NCBI GenBank assembly: GCA_028696455.1
Contig: JAQVGZ010000001.1
Location: 1 to 64,000, forward strand
Source of the DNA: Desulfotomaculaceae bacterium
GTDB lineage: Bacteria; Bacillota; Desulfotomaculia; Desulfotomaculales; Pelotomaculaceae
DNA: 64,000 nucleotides
Reading direction: 5' to 3'
A program made the translations under genes and the position numbers. This document shows, in pieces, positions 19,713 to 30,022 of this stretch. The notes beneath the pieces are model-generated. The model was not told where the DNA came from. It was given only the letters and a program-made list of their open reading frames with translations, and did no database searches. Every line of letters starts with the position of its first letter. Within the stretch, counting starts at the first letter, position 1.

Positions 19713-20228
19713 ATGGAAAGCAAGGCAGTTGACCAAAAGAAAATCCTCTTTGTGGTGATTGCCCTACTGGTTATTATTATCGCTGTATTTGCTTTTTTGA
19801 ATCGCAGTAACGAAAACCTGCGGGAAGATCAAATCTTGATTAAGTCCGGCGATACTGTTTTCGGTGTCCTGACGGTTGCTGACCTGCAAAAACTACCGGC
19901 GGCGCAAAAGAAAATGGTGGTACAATCCACCAGCGGCATGACCAAACACGAGTTTACCGGTGTATCGCTATTAGATGCCTTAAACAGCATCGATACCGGA
20001 TTGACGCAAAAATACTCCAGGATTATTACCAAAGGCATCGACAACTACACCTCAGGGGTGGAAATGGATGAAGTCCTGCGGCCGAATAATGTGTTTATAG
20101 TGTACGCTGACTATGGGCAACCGTTAAAAACAAAGACCGGTGGGGAGGGAGCTATGCGCATTATTATATACCAGGATGAGTTCGGGCAGCGCTTCACCAA
20201 TTTCCTTACCAGCCTGGAATTGCAGTAA
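19713..20228 (+). CDS. Single-TM anchored SUOX/molybdopterin-binding-like domain protein
   Basis: TM KKILFVVIALLVIIIAVFAFL; HEFTGVSLLDALNSIDTGLTQKYSRIITKGIDNYTSGVEMDEVLRPNNVFIVYADYGQPLKTKTGGEGAMRIIIYQDEFGQRFTNFLTSLEL. Start refined to ATG 19713 after ggaggt. Confidence 0.75.
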   Translation: MESKAVDQKKILFVVIALLVIIIAVFAFLNRSNENLREDQILIKSGDTVFGVLTVADLQKLPAAQKKMVVQSTSGMTKHEFTGVSLLDALNSIDTGLTQKYSRIITKGIDNYTSGVEMDEVLRPNNVFIVYADYGQPLKTKTGGEGAMRIIIYQDEFGQRFTNFLTSLELQ

Positions 20229-20258
20229 AATCTGCCAAGACTAAATCACAAAATTAAA

Positions 20259-20352
20259 TTTTTCCGAGCCGCATGACCTAAAGGTGACTATGGTTATCGG
20301 CCTACAGGGTATGCCGGGAAACTGCCGTACCTCCCATTGTGGAAAGGAAAAG
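20259..20352 (+). ncRNA. Moco/Tuco riboswitch, copy 4
   Basis: ttttccgagccgcatgacctaaaggtgactatggttatcggcctacagggtatgccgggaaactgccgtacctcccattgtggaaaggaaa. Confidence 0.85.
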
Positions 20353-20369
20353 AAGCTGCTTTGATATTG

Positions 20370-20408
20370 AAGCTTTGTTCCTTGCTATCAATGGGACAAA
20401 GCTTTTTG
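20370..20408 (+). terminator. Intrinsic terminator of riboswitch copy 4
   Basis: aagctttgttcc...gggacaaagctttttgc. Confidence 0.8.
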
Positions 20409-20657
20409 CTTTATTAACTTATTAGGCGGATTGCAGCACTTAACACTAAATGCCAACTGTCTGTAACCGGATTAACGAGGGGGTGAATAGATTCGTAAAA
20501 CTCACAGGGATTAGGTCTGGTTACACATCTAGATTAGTTAACCATGAGGGGGGATAATATTTGCGCCAACACCCTGTGCGATAGATCTGGAAGTGGCTAA
20601 CAAATTAAATTTCTGGTCAAATCTAGTTCCTTTGGGTTAAATGAGAGGAGGTCTGTA

Positions 20658-23600
20658 ATGCACGTTATTTGTAATAAAGGGTTAGGAAGACTAGTGATCA
20701 CATTCATGATGCTAGGTCTGTTTTTGGGGTTAGGAATTGCTATGATACCAGCAGTTGCTGCTGCAGAAATACCAGTAACCTTAAACTGGGACGGGGCAAC
20801 GTCACCTGCCCAGGCACAGCTGGAAGCGCAAGATAATTCTGCGACAATTGATGTTCTCTACGATGGGACAGTTGACCTGACTCCGGGCGAGACCTTTAAC
20901 GTGACCGCCTATAACTCGAATACATCTTATACTGTAAACGAAGCCACACCGCTGGGGGCGCTTCAGGCAGCCGCAATTGCCGGTAACTTCACCTATGACG
21001 TCACCGATAAGAACTATGGGGCATCAGGCGCCCTTCTATTGGACAATGTAGGAAGCTACCCTTATGTAAAGGGAGGCAGCAAGTGGTATGCGTATGTTAA
21101 CGACGTCTATAAAGATGGCTACAACAATCCCGCCGGAGCTCTGAACCTGATTGAGCTTGTTAGCGGAGACCGGGTTGAGTTCTACTATGCTGATGGTATT
21201 GCCGAACCGACTGACCTCAATGCTGTTAAGGCTGCGGCAACCGCCGCGGTAAAAACTGTTGCAGCTACAGGTGTTTCACCGACCGACTGGACTCTTCAAC
21301 TCTCGGGTGCAAAGGACACAACCGTAACCAGGGCTTATTTCGAGTACGGTCTCGCCTGCCCGTCATCAGGTCACCAGGTGAGCTGGACCGACGATGACGG
21401 CAATGTTTGGGGAGGCGTGCCGCTCTGGCTGCTCGTAGCCATGATTGATGATGACCCCGATGTTGGCCCTGATCACTTCAACTTTAGCGACGACCTCGCC
21501 GCCCAGAACTATGAAGTTAATGTTATCGCCGGCGATGGATGGAAGGCAACCCTTGATAGTGCCGATATCGCCCGCAACGATGGGTATATCGTTGCCAATA
21601 CACTTAACGGGGAGCCGCTGCCGCTCCAGACTGAAGGGGGAAAAGGCTGCTGGCCGCTCCATCTGAAAGGTTCAGCCATTTTTGGCGGACAGCAGGTAGG
21701 CAACATCGTTCGCATCGAGCTGTCAGACCTACCTGAGCCAACCGCAGGATGGACCCTTGAGTTGATCGGAGACGTAGGGGATACCATTACGCAGATGGAG
21801 TTTGAAGATGGACTTGCCTGCACTGGCTCAGGCCATTACCAGGAATGGACTGATAATGAAGGTAAAGTCTGGTCAGGCGTGCCCCTGTGGGTGCTCTTGG
21901 GCGTAGTGGACGACATTGAGGCAGGCAGCCACTGGACTTTCAATGATGCATTGGCTGCAGAGGGTTATACTGTAAAAGTAGTTGCCGGAGATGGTTTTTC
22001 CAAGACCTTTGCCAGTGCCGATGTAGCCGGGAGTAACGATTATATTGTTGCGAATAAATGCAATGGTGCCCCGCTTGACGAGGCTGGGCCACTGCGCCTG
22101 GTCGGGGCCGGTGTTGCCAAAGGAGATGGATCCCTCGGGGGTTCTGCTGTCGGCAACATTGTAAGAATTGAAATTCCCGAGCGGCAGACACAAGCGGCTG
22201 AGCCGGGCAGCTGGAACCTTACCCTGAACGGCAAGATCAGTGATGTGATTTCCCAGGCCGAGTTTGAGGCCGGTCTTGCCTGCCCCAATTCAGGCCATTT
22301 GGTGGAATGGATTGACGGTGACGGCAATGTCTGGTCAGGTATCCCTCTGTGGTTCTTGACCGGCTGGGTAGATGACCGGCAGCCCCACAATTATGACGCC
22401 AATCAGGCCATGGCTGGTTATACTGTCCTGGTGAAAGCCGAAGACGGCTACACTAAGGACTTTGCCAGCGCTGATATCGCCAGAAGTGACGACTATATTA
22501 TTGCAAATAAATGCAACGGTGAGCCGCTGGCTGATTCATGGCCGCTGCGGTTGGTCGGCGCCGGAGTTGCCAAGGATGATGGAACCCTTAGCGGTACCAG
22601 TGTTGGAAATATTATCGAGATTGAACTGAATTCTTTTGAAACTGCCCTGCCCATTCCCAAAGTCCGCATCATCAAGTACGCCGAAGATGGCGCCACCATC
22701 CTTAATGAGATGACGGTCGATTATCTGTGGATGCAGAGCGAGTTCGACGTGATTGGAGACGGGGAAAAAGTATACCGTTACGAGGGAATCACGAATAACC
22801 CGGATGATGTTTGGGGTGCTGATGAGACCTATCCAGGCGGTTTCAAGATAGCTAATACCATTAAAGGTACCCGCATCAAAGATCTATGTGAACGTGTGGG
22901 CGGTATGGGGCCAGGCACTGAAATAATCCTTGTTGCCAGGGACGGTTATGAGACCAGGCTTCCTTATTCCTCCATCTATACCGACCCGGCGGTACAAGCA
23001 CGCCAGGGAGATGCTATTCTAGCCTGGTGGGGTGACGGGGAATACGTACCTAATTATAAAGATGGTATGCGTTTATTCTTTACTCCGGATGACCTTGTCT
23101 ACAGCCAATGGGATATGCACGAGACGCTTCCGGAAAATTACTGGCATTACTATTTTAGCGATGGTATCCAGTATCCTTCATGTGCCGGCTTAGCAGCAAA
23201 GTGGATTACGGAAATCAGGATATACTCCGTGCCCGAGGGGGAATGGACACTGGGGCTCGATGGCCGGGATATCGGCGGGATCAACTATGATATAAGCAAA
23301 ACCTACTTTGAGCAGGCTCTTGCCTGTCAGTTCGGCGCTGACCACAAGGCCAGCTACATCGATTCCAAAGGACGGGTTTGGGAAGGCATGCCGCTGTGGT
23401 TCCTTGTTGGATTCGTCGATGACGCTGACCAGCATTCCGATAATGCCTTTAATGATCAACTGGCTACGGCCGGGTACCAGGTGGTACTTACAGCGGCCGA
23501 CGGTTATGCTGTTACTATCAACAGCGCGGATATTATCCGGAACAGCGACTACATTATCGCCAATTCGCTGAACGGTGCACCGCTACCTGAATCCGGCAGT

Positions 23601-24041
23601 GACTGGCCGCTGCGGTTGGTTGGGCCGGCTGTCACCGGGGGAACATCGATTTCACAAATTGCAAGTATCGAGTTGGTAAAATCAGGGCCGGTTGATCCGC
23701 CCAATCCGGTCTACACTATTACACCTGAGCCCGATACTGTTTATACTGCAGGGACAACACCGGACGGCATCAATACTATGACCGTTAATGATGGTGTAAC
23801 AGGGGTTAAATACTTTACGGTTAGCATTACGCCAGTGATTGCTCATAGTGGCAATGAAACGGCGGTCTTTACTCATTTGAGAAACGGCAGTCAGCTTGGG
23901 CTTGTCGCCACTAGAGCTGATTTCGACCAGGTTGGTATTGCCCAGGCCGGTTTTAATGTCAAGCCTGGTGATGTAATCAAGGCTTACCTTGTTGATGAGC
24001 TAACCAACGCAATTGACCATGCTCCGAAGATTTTTCAATAA
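20658..24041 (+). CDS. Exported DUF4430 (transcobalamin-C-like) + five SUOX-like domains + shared C-terminal domain
   Basis: Signal peptide ending AVAAAE; WYAYVNDVYKDGYNNPAGALNLIELVSGDRVEFYYADG (DUF4430-like); repeats GLACPSSGHQVSWTDDDGNVWGGVPLWLLV; C-term VYTITPEPDTVYTAGTTPDGINTMTVNDGVTGVKYFTVSI... Confidence 0.8.
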   Translation: MHVICNKGLGRLVITFMMLGLFLGLGIAMIPAVAAAEIPVTLNWDGATSPAQAQLEAQDNSATIDVLYDGTVDLTPGETFNVTAYNSNTSYTVNEATPLGALQAAAIAGNFTYDVTDKNYGASGALLLDNVGSYPYVKGGSKWYAYVNDVYKDGYNNPAGALNLIELVSGDRVEFYYADGIAEPTDLNAVKAAATAAVKTVAATGVSPTDWTLQLSGAKDTTVTRAYFEYGLACPSSGHQVSWTDDDGNVWGGVPLWLLVAMIDDDPDVGPDHFNFSDDLAAQNYEVNVIAGDGWKATLDSADIARNDGYIVANTLNGEPLPLQTEGGKGCWPLHLKGSAIFGGQQVGNIVRIELSDLPEPTAGWTLELIGDVGDTITQMEFEDGLACTGSGHYQEWTDNEGKVWSGVPLWVLLGVVDDIEAGSHWTFNDALAAEGYTVKVVAGDGFSKTFASADVAGSNDYIVANKCNGAPLDEAGPLRLVGAGVAKGDGSLGGSAVGNIVRIEIPERQTQAAEPGSWNLTLNGKISDVISQAEFEAGLACPNSGHLVEWIDGDGNVWSGIPLWFLTGWVDDRQPHNYDANQAMAGYTVLVKAEDGYTKDFASADIARSDDYIIANKCNGEPLADSWPLRLVGAGVAKDDGTLSGTSVGNIIEIELNSFETALPIPKVRIIKYAEDGATILNEMTVDYLWMQSEFDVIGDGEKVYRYEGITNNPDDVWGADETYPGGFKIANTIKGTRIKDLCERVGGMGPGTEIILVARDGYETRLPYSSIYTDPAVQARQGDAILAWWGDGEYVPNYKDGMRLFFTPDDLVYSQWDMHETLPENYWHYYFSDGIQYPSCAGLAAKWITEIRIYSVPEGEWTLGLDGRDIGGINYDISKTYFEQALACQFGADHKASYIDSKGRVWEGMPLWFLVGFVDDADQHSDNAFNDQLATAGYQVVLTAADGYAVTINSADIIRNSDYIIANSLNGAPLPESGSDWPLRLVGPAVTGGTSISQIASIELVKSGPVDPPNPVYTITPEPDTVYTAGTTPDGINTMTVNDGVTGVKYFTVSITPVIAHSGNETAVFTHLRNGSQLGLVATRADFDQVGIAQAGFNVKPGDVIKAYLVDELTNAIDHAPKIFQ

Positions 24042-24156
24042 ATATTACTAGGATTTTTGTAGCATCGTGTTGGTCAATGGGCAGGAAAATGTGTTGGCTA
24101 GTTGACTTACGTATACCCTGCTTAGCCATTAAAAATAGTCGGGAAAGGAGATAAAG

Positions 24157-25494
24157 ATGCATAAGAAAAGTAGAAGAATTACAGCAATCCTTGTGGCTTT
24201 GTTATTTCTAATTTCCATGCTGCCTGGCATTGCTATTGCAAATCCTGTTAGTCTCACCTTAAGCACAAATAATGTAGAACCAGGAGGGCAGGTTACGGCG
24301 TCAGGGCAGGCCGATCCGGAAACGTGGGTTTCCATTAAGGTTTTGGATAGCGATCAGAACATAGCCTTTTTCGACGCTGTGAAATCAGATGCAACTGGCA
24401 TCTACAGCCTTACCTTTAAAGTACCAGATAAAACCGGAGAGCTTTTGGTGATATCCGGTTACGGCAGTAATGTGGCCAGTAAAAGTCTTGCTGTAAAAAA
24501 AGATACCGGTAACAGCGGTGGCGGTGGCGGCGGTAGTTCAACGTCACAGGCAGTTACCTCCACCACTGGTGCAGCGACAGTCAAACCTGCCGCTGGTGGC
24601 ACAATCGGCCTGGGCAGTGAAGCCACTATTATAGTTCCGGCCGGTGCGCTGACCGGAACCAGTGCAGTTGAAGTAAAAGTACAGAGAATAACCGATCCTC
24701 CCGCCGTACCCGCAGGTTTCAAACTGGGTAGTAGCGTATACGAGTTCAGTGTGAGCGGCGAAACCAGCTATAACTTCACCAGGGCTGTAACCATTAAACT
24801 CAGCTTTGATTCTGCAGCCTTGAGCCCTGGCGGGACCCCGGCGATCTACTACTACGACGAGCCCAATGGCCAGTGGGTAAACATCGGAGGCGTAGTATCC
24901 GGCAACACCATCACAGTGCAGGTTGACCACTTCACCAAATTTGCCGTACTGGTTGCTGGTGAACAGAAAGAGCAGATCACATTGAAAGATATCGTCGGCC
25001 ACTGGGCTGCTAACAACATTAATCAGTTGGTTACCATTGGTGCGATTAACGGTTATAGCGACGGCAGCTTCAAACCTGACAACAAGATCACCCGGGCCGA
25101 GTTTGCCACTGTGCTGGTGAAAGCGTTCCAGCTGACGTCCCAGGACGGTAAGATATTCACGGATACAGCCGGGCACTGGGCCAGGGAATACATTGCGGCG
25201 GCAGCAGACAGTGGTGTGGTCAACGGTTATGATGTCAATACCTTCGGGCCGGATGATTTGATTACCAGAGAGCAGATGGCGGTCATGATTGTCAAAGCCG
25301 CGAAGTTTGCCCCGGCTGCAGGAGAGCCCCAGTTTGCCGACAGCGGCAGCATTTCCAGCTGGGCTAGAGAGTCCATTGTCACAGCGACACAGAATGGCAT
25401 CCTGAAAGGGTATCCTGACAACACCATTCAGCCCCTGGGCAGCGCCACCAGGGCGGAGGCTGTGACGGTTATTGTGAATGCACTGAAGCAATAA
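24157..25494 (+). CDS. Exported SLH protein with ZU5-like domain
   Basis: Signal peptide; GGTIGLGSEATIIVPAGALTGTSAVEVKVQRITDPPAVPAGFKL; three SLH repeats (IVGHWAANNINQLVTIGAINGYSDGSFKPDNKITRAEFA). Confidence 0.88.
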   Translation: MHKKSRRITAILVALLFLISMLPGIAIANPVSLTLSTNNVEPGGQVTASGQADPETWVSIKVLDSDQNIAFFDAVKSDATGIYSLTFKVPDKTGELLVISGYGSNVASKSLAVKKDTGNSGGGGGGSSTSQAVTSTTGAATVKPAAGGTIGLGSEATIIVPAGALTGTSAVEVKVQRITDPPAVPAGFKLGSSVYEFSVSGETSYNFTRAVTIKLSFDSAALSPGGTPAIYYYDEPNGQWVNIGGVVSGNTITVQVDHFTKFAVLVAGEQKEQITLKDIVGHWAANNINQLVTIGAINGYSDGSFKPDNKITRAEFATVLVKAFQLTSQDGKIFTDTAGHWAREYIAAAADSGVVNGYDVNTFGPDDLITREQMAVMIVKAAKFAPAAGEPQFADSGSISSWARESIVTATQNGILKGYPDNTIQPLGSATRAEAVTVIVNALKQ

Positions 25495-25566
25495 AAAAAT
25501 ATTTCGGTCGCTTTTTGACAAATATATGCGAATTATTAAAACAGAAAAGACATACAAAGTAAGTAT

Positions 25567-25661
25567 TCTTCCGAGCCAAATAACCTAAGGGAGACTATGG
25601 TTATAGGCCTTTCAGGGTACGCTGGAAAACTGACGTGCCTCCCATTGTGGAAAGGAAAGCT
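25567..25661 (+). ncRNA. Moco/Tuco riboswitch, copy 5
   Basis: ttcttccgagccaaataacctaagggagactatggttataggcctttcagggtacgctggaaaactgacgtgcctcccattgtggaaagga. Confidence 0.85.
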
Positions 25662-25679
25662 AAGCTGCTGTGTTTTAAG

Positions 25680-25716
25680 AGCTTTGTCCTTTTAACCAAT
25701 GGGGCAAAGCTTTTTT
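25680..25716 (+). terminator. Intrinsic terminator of riboswitch copy 5
   Basis: agctttgtcc...ggggcaaagctttttt. Confidence 0.8.
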
Positions 25717-26259
25717 AAATGTCAACCATTTGCAGCCGGTGGAAATAAGGAGGTGAACAATTGCTCAAACGCGGAGTTAAGTGCAGGATTAAATACCGGC
25801 ACTTATTGACACCTCGCTTTTTGCAGGTACACTTTCTGTACCAGATACTTCTGGTACGGATGAAGTCTCATCTCCAGCAATGCGGTGGTGTCCAGTTTTC
25901 CCAAAGGCCTAATTTAGCAGAAGGCTGTACAAAACATTTGTTAAGTATCTGTTGCAACAGGCCGTGGGGCAAATTTTGAATGTCCGGTTGGACGTAATAA
26001 AAAGCGACCCACCAGACGTTTAATTATACCGGCTTATGGTTTGGCGTCTTTCCCCCTTTTAGGTCTAATCAGGAAAAAAGGCTAAAAATCGACTGGAGGG
26101 GAAAGTTCTCAGCTCCTTGACCCGCGCTCTAAAGAATTATATTGGTTCATCTAAATAAGAAACAGGAGGAAAACATACCAATTGGATCACGGGGAGGAGC
26201 GCTGCGTCGCAAAGAGTGACGAAGAGACTACGACAGATTTATATTAAGGAGGAGATTCA

Positions 26260-29200
26260 ATGAGAATACGAAGTAAATGGGTCTTTAATATCTTGCTGAC
26301 CGTCTTTAGCGTGTTGCTGCTTGCCGGGTCGATTAGTTTGATCGCGCCCATGGCTGCCCTGGCTGCCGGGGACGACTTAATAATATCGGGGCCCGGGTTG
26401 AACAGCACCGAGCCGGTAACCATTACCCAAAACCAACTCCGAAGCATTGATCCATTATCAAACGGGACTACTTTACAACAACAAGATGTAATCTACAGCA
26501 CTATTAACACCTGGCCCACCAAAAGCTGGTACAGGGGGCAGGGCGTTAAGCTGACCGACCTGCTTGAGGCAGCGGGTGGAATCAAACCGGAGGCCACCCA
26601 GATTAGATTCACCTCTAGAGATGGCTTTAAAGCGACCTTTACGGTGGATGAGTTATTGAATGCTCCCCGGTATCGTTTTCCTAACTTCATGAGCAGCGGA
26701 CAGCCCGGTCATCTCCCCGGTGATCCGTCTGGCAAGGTATTAGTGGATACCATCATTGCACACCAAAGTTTCTCTGCGCAAAGTTATGACGATACCCAGG
26801 ATCCTGAAAACTTTAGCCGCTCGGACGCCAATCATCTGCTTTACGGGCAGCGGGCGGTAACCCAGCAGACCAATGCCAGGTTCGCCAAATATGTAAAACA
26901 AATCGAGGTGCTCACCGATGCTGCGGCCAAATGGGACAATCCCACGGTCACTCCGGAGCCTGGCGTGGTATCAGCGGGGACCCTGGTGGAAATGCACAGT
27001 CCCTTCGACGATGAAGATAAGGTTCACTACACCATCGACGGCAGCGACCCGTCCATAGACAGTCCCATGTACAATTGGATTGCCAAACGTTGGTGGTCGT
27101 CGCGTTCTGATTTGGACCAAGTAAACCACAAAATCCCTATTAATAGCGACACCACCATCAAAGCCGTTGTCATCGGTCCCGGCCGCTCAGACAGCGACAT
27201 CGTTACTAATGAATACCTGGTCCCGTTCGGCTCCGCCGGCACCGGTGTTTTTGATTACGTAGCCGGGAAAAATTATCATACTGTCGCGATTAAGAACGAC
27301 GGTACAGTCTGGGCCTGGGGTTATGGCCAAGGGGGCAAGCTTGGTGACGGTGATACCTCTAATCATTGGGTAAGTACACCGGTGCAGGTCTCCGGCTTAA
27401 CGGAGGTCACGGCGGTGGCGCCCAGTTATTCCCATACCTTAGCCCTTAAAAACGATGGCACGATCTGGGCCTGGGGTGATAATATGTATGGACAGCTGGG
27501 TGACGGTACCAGCGGATTCACCGCAACAAAGTACGTTCCTGTACAGGTTGATGGTATGTCCGAAGTCCAGGCTATTGCTGCCGGAGATGCTTTTTCCCTC
27601 GCCCTCAAGAACGACGGTACGGTCTGGGCCTGGGGAAAAAATAGCAACGGACAGTTGGGTATCGGCACCCACGATTATAGCGATAAAAGAACAGTTGCGG
27701 AACAGGTCTATGGCCTGACTGGTGTTCAGAAGATTGCCGTTGGTAAGGAGCATTGTTTGGCCCTTAAAAGCGACGGTACGGTTTGGGCCTGGGGGCGCAA
27801 TAACGAGGGACAGTTGGGAGACAATAGCCAAACAGATAGCAATGTTCCCATCCAGGTTACTGCCATCACTGACACCGTGAAGGACATTGCTGCCGGACAT
27901 GGATTTTCTATAGTTCTTAAAGAGGACGGTACTGTCTGGGGTTGGGGCTTTGCTTCGAGTGGACAGTTAGGTAATAAGGATCTGGACCTGAAGAAAATAA
28001 TGAGAAGTCTTGTTCCGGTGCAAGCTTCCGAGCTGACGGATGTGAAAGTAATTAGCGCCGGGGATAACCATACGATGGCCTTGCAAAATGACGGCTCGTT
28101 ATGGGCCTGGGGCAACAATGCGTCCGGTCAACTCGGTAACGGTAAGAAGGGGTATGGTATTAATGCCAGTCAAGTACCAGTTAGGCTTTACGGGCCGGAG
28201 GCCGGTATTGCCATGATCAACGCCGGGTCCGACTACTCGCAGGCGTTAAAGACCGATGGCACTGCCTGGGCTTGGGGGGACAATGCGAGAGGCAAACTTG
28301 GTGATGGGACAACTAGTCAGTATGGTGAACGTTTGCTCCCCACTCAGGTTAAGTGGGCGCCCGTGACACTCACCCCGGCTGCCGCAGTAGTAGCCCAGGG
28401 TGAAGCCGTTGACCTGACTTTTACCGATGATGTCAACTGGAGAGATTCGGTTACCAGCGTGATTGTAGATAATAAGGGACTCTCAGAGTTCGATTATTCG
28501 GTTAGCGCAGGCAAGATAACCATCAACGCCGGCGTTCTTACCGAAATCGGGGAATATAACATTAAGGTCAAATCTGCGGGTTACATGGATTCGGTGGCAA
28601 CTTTACAAGTCGAAGCCCAACTCGTGGTGCCGCCAACACTGGCAGCCGATAACACCGATAACACGGTAGGCAACTCCATTGAACTGACCTTTATCGATGA
28701 TGCGGACTGGCGCAGCGCTATTGCCGACGTAACCGTCAATGAAAACTCCATTGCCGGCAAATACACTGTTACGGAAGGTAAGCTCACTATTGACGCCAGT
28801 GTGTTTGCTGCTGCCGGTAATTATGCGGTTGTAGTCAAGGCCACAGGTTACCATGACGCGAGCGTTAATCAGTCGGTCGCCGAATCGATTGCCAATCCCC
28901 CTGCCTTAACCGCCGACACAACTGATAACGAAGTTGGGCAGGCCGTAGAACTGACTTTTACAGACAGTGAGGGCTGGCGGTTGGCCATAACAGCCGTTAG
29001 CGTAGATGGTATAGATCTGGCAACCGGTAATTTTGCAGTTACCACTGGTAAGATTACCATTGATGCGGGCATATTCACAGAGGCGAAAGACTACGCCATA
29101 GTTGTCAAAGCCACGGGATATCAGGATGCAGCCGTGACCCAGACCATGAAGACTGCGTCTGCGCCAATTCCGGTCTACACGGTTACACCTGAAGCAGATG

Positions 29201-29505
29201 CAGCTTATACCGTGGGAACAGATCAGAACGGCATCAACACCATGACGGTTAATGCCAGTGTGACCGGGTTTAAATACTTTATGGTCAACATTGCGTCGGT
29301 GGTTTCTCATAGTGGAAATGAAACAGTAGTCTTTGGTCACTTTAGAAACGGCAGTCAGCTTGGTCTTAACGCCACCAGGGCTGATTTTGACCAGGTTACT
29401 ATTGCACAGGCTGGTTTTAATGTCCATCCGGACGATTTGATTAAGGTTTACATTGTGGACGACTTAACTAATGCAGTTGACTTTAACCCGACTATCTTAC
29501 AATAG
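26260..29505 (+). CDS. Exported SUOX-like + chitobiase-C-like + seven RCC1-type repeats + HID/DUF1533 repeats + shared C-terminal domain
   Basis: N-terminal ~315 aa nearly identical to the 7321 protein; repeated NDGTVWAWGxNxxGQLGDGT (RCC1); C-term VYTVTPEADAAYTVGTDQNGINTMTVNASVTGFKYFMVNI...DLTNAVDFNPTILQ. Confidence 0.88.
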   Translation: MRIRSKWVFNILLTVFSVLLLAGSISLIAPMAALAAGDDLIISGPGLNSTEPVTITQNQLRSIDPLSNGTTLQQQDVIYSTINTWPTKSWYRGQGVKLTDLLEAAGGIKPEATQIRFTSRDGFKATFTVDELLNAPRYRFPNFMSSGQPGHLPGDPSGKVLVDTIIAHQSFSAQSYDDTQDPENFSRSDANHLLYGQRAVTQQTNARFAKYVKQIEVLTDAAAKWDNPTVTPEPGVVSAGTLVEMHSPFDDEDKVHYTIDGSDPSIDSPMYNWIAKRWWSSRSDLDQVNHKIPINSDTTIKAVVIGPGRSDSDIVTNEYLVPFGSAGTGVFDYVAGKNYHTVAIKNDGTVWAWGYGQGGKLGDGDTSNHWVSTPVQVSGLTEVTAVAPSYSHTLALKNDGTIWAWGDNMYGQLGDGTSGFTATKYVPVQVDGMSEVQAIAAGDAFSLALKNDGTVWAWGKNSNGQLGIGTHDYSDKRTVAEQVYGLTGVQKIAVGKEHCLALKSDGTVWAWGRNNEGQLGDNSQTDSNVPIQVTAITDTVKDIAAGHGFSIVLKEDGTVWGWGFASSGQLGNKDLDLKKIMRSLVPVQASELTDVKVISAGDNHTMALQNDGSLWAWGNNASGQLGNGKKGYGINASQVPVRLYGPEAGIAMINAGSDYSQALKTDGTAWAWGDNARGKLGDGTTSQYGERLLPTQVKWAPVTLTPAAAVVAQGEAVDLTFTDDVNWRDSVTSVIVDNKGLSEFDYSVSAGKITINAGVLTEIGEYNIKVKSAGYMDSVATLQVEAQLVVPPTLAADNTDNTVGNSIELTFIDDADWRSAIADVTVNENSIAGKYTVTEGKLTIDASVFAAAGNYAVVVKATGYHDASVNQSVAESIANPPALTADTTDNEVGQAVELTFTDSEGWRLAITAVSVDGIDLATGNFAVTTGKITIDAGIFTEAKDYAIVVKATGYQDAAVTQTMKTASAPIPVYTVTPEADAAYTVGTDQNGINTMTVNASVTGFKYFMVNIASVVSHSGNETVVFGHFRNGSQLGLNATRADFDQVTIAQAGFNVHPDDLIKVYIVDDLTNAVDFNPTILQ

Positions 29506-29749
29506 GATCATAATTGTAAAACCTTGGGGACTAACATTGTCACCTGGTATAGGTTCTGCTAGTTTTAATATGACCACTTGGTAATACTTTTTGAGTCAAC
29601 CGGTATTTGCGCAGCGTCATGCTGGAATTGTAAGTTATTCAGTATGACGCTTGCTTTAAAATCATTACACGTTGGTTAAAATGTAGCGGAACCAAGAACC
29701 GTAAAGGCGCAAAACATCAAAGCTTTTAGAAAAGGCAATTGATACGTGA

Positions 29750-30022
29750 AATAATAGAATGGATTGCTCATCGTGGGGATCGCGGGAGGTGTTCTGGACA
29801 TCAATAATCACCCTATTGAAACTAGAGAGAACAATCATCATCAAGGCCGTTACAATTGGCGCCGGTAAGTTGGACAGTGATATTGTCACTTTCAGTTACC
29901 AGGTTGCTGAAGGCCATCCACAAACCCCTTATACACATTACCCCGATGACTGGCGTTGCTTATCAAACTGGAGCCGCGACGGGATCAAAACCATGATTGC
30001 CAAAATCGGATTTACGGAATGA
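29750..30022 (+). pseudogene. Decayed fragment of a SUOX/chitobiase-C-like surface protein gene
   Basis: Sequence around tggattgctcatcgtggggatcgcgggaggt... and IIIKAVTIGAGKLDSDIVTFSYQVAEG matches the chitobiase-C tail of neighbouring paralogs, but the frame is disrupted and there is no signal peptide or domain start. Confidence 0.75.

Noticed and set aside
24544-25557. 337-aa minus-strand ORF
   Set aside because: Antisense to the SLH gene 24157-25494; low-complexity translation typical of antisense reading.
25761-25979. 72-aa ORF (MLKRGVKCRIKYRHL...)
   Set aside because: No recognisable domain; overlaps the recurrent leader region and a short hairpin (gtaccagatacttctggtac). More likely non-coding or relic.
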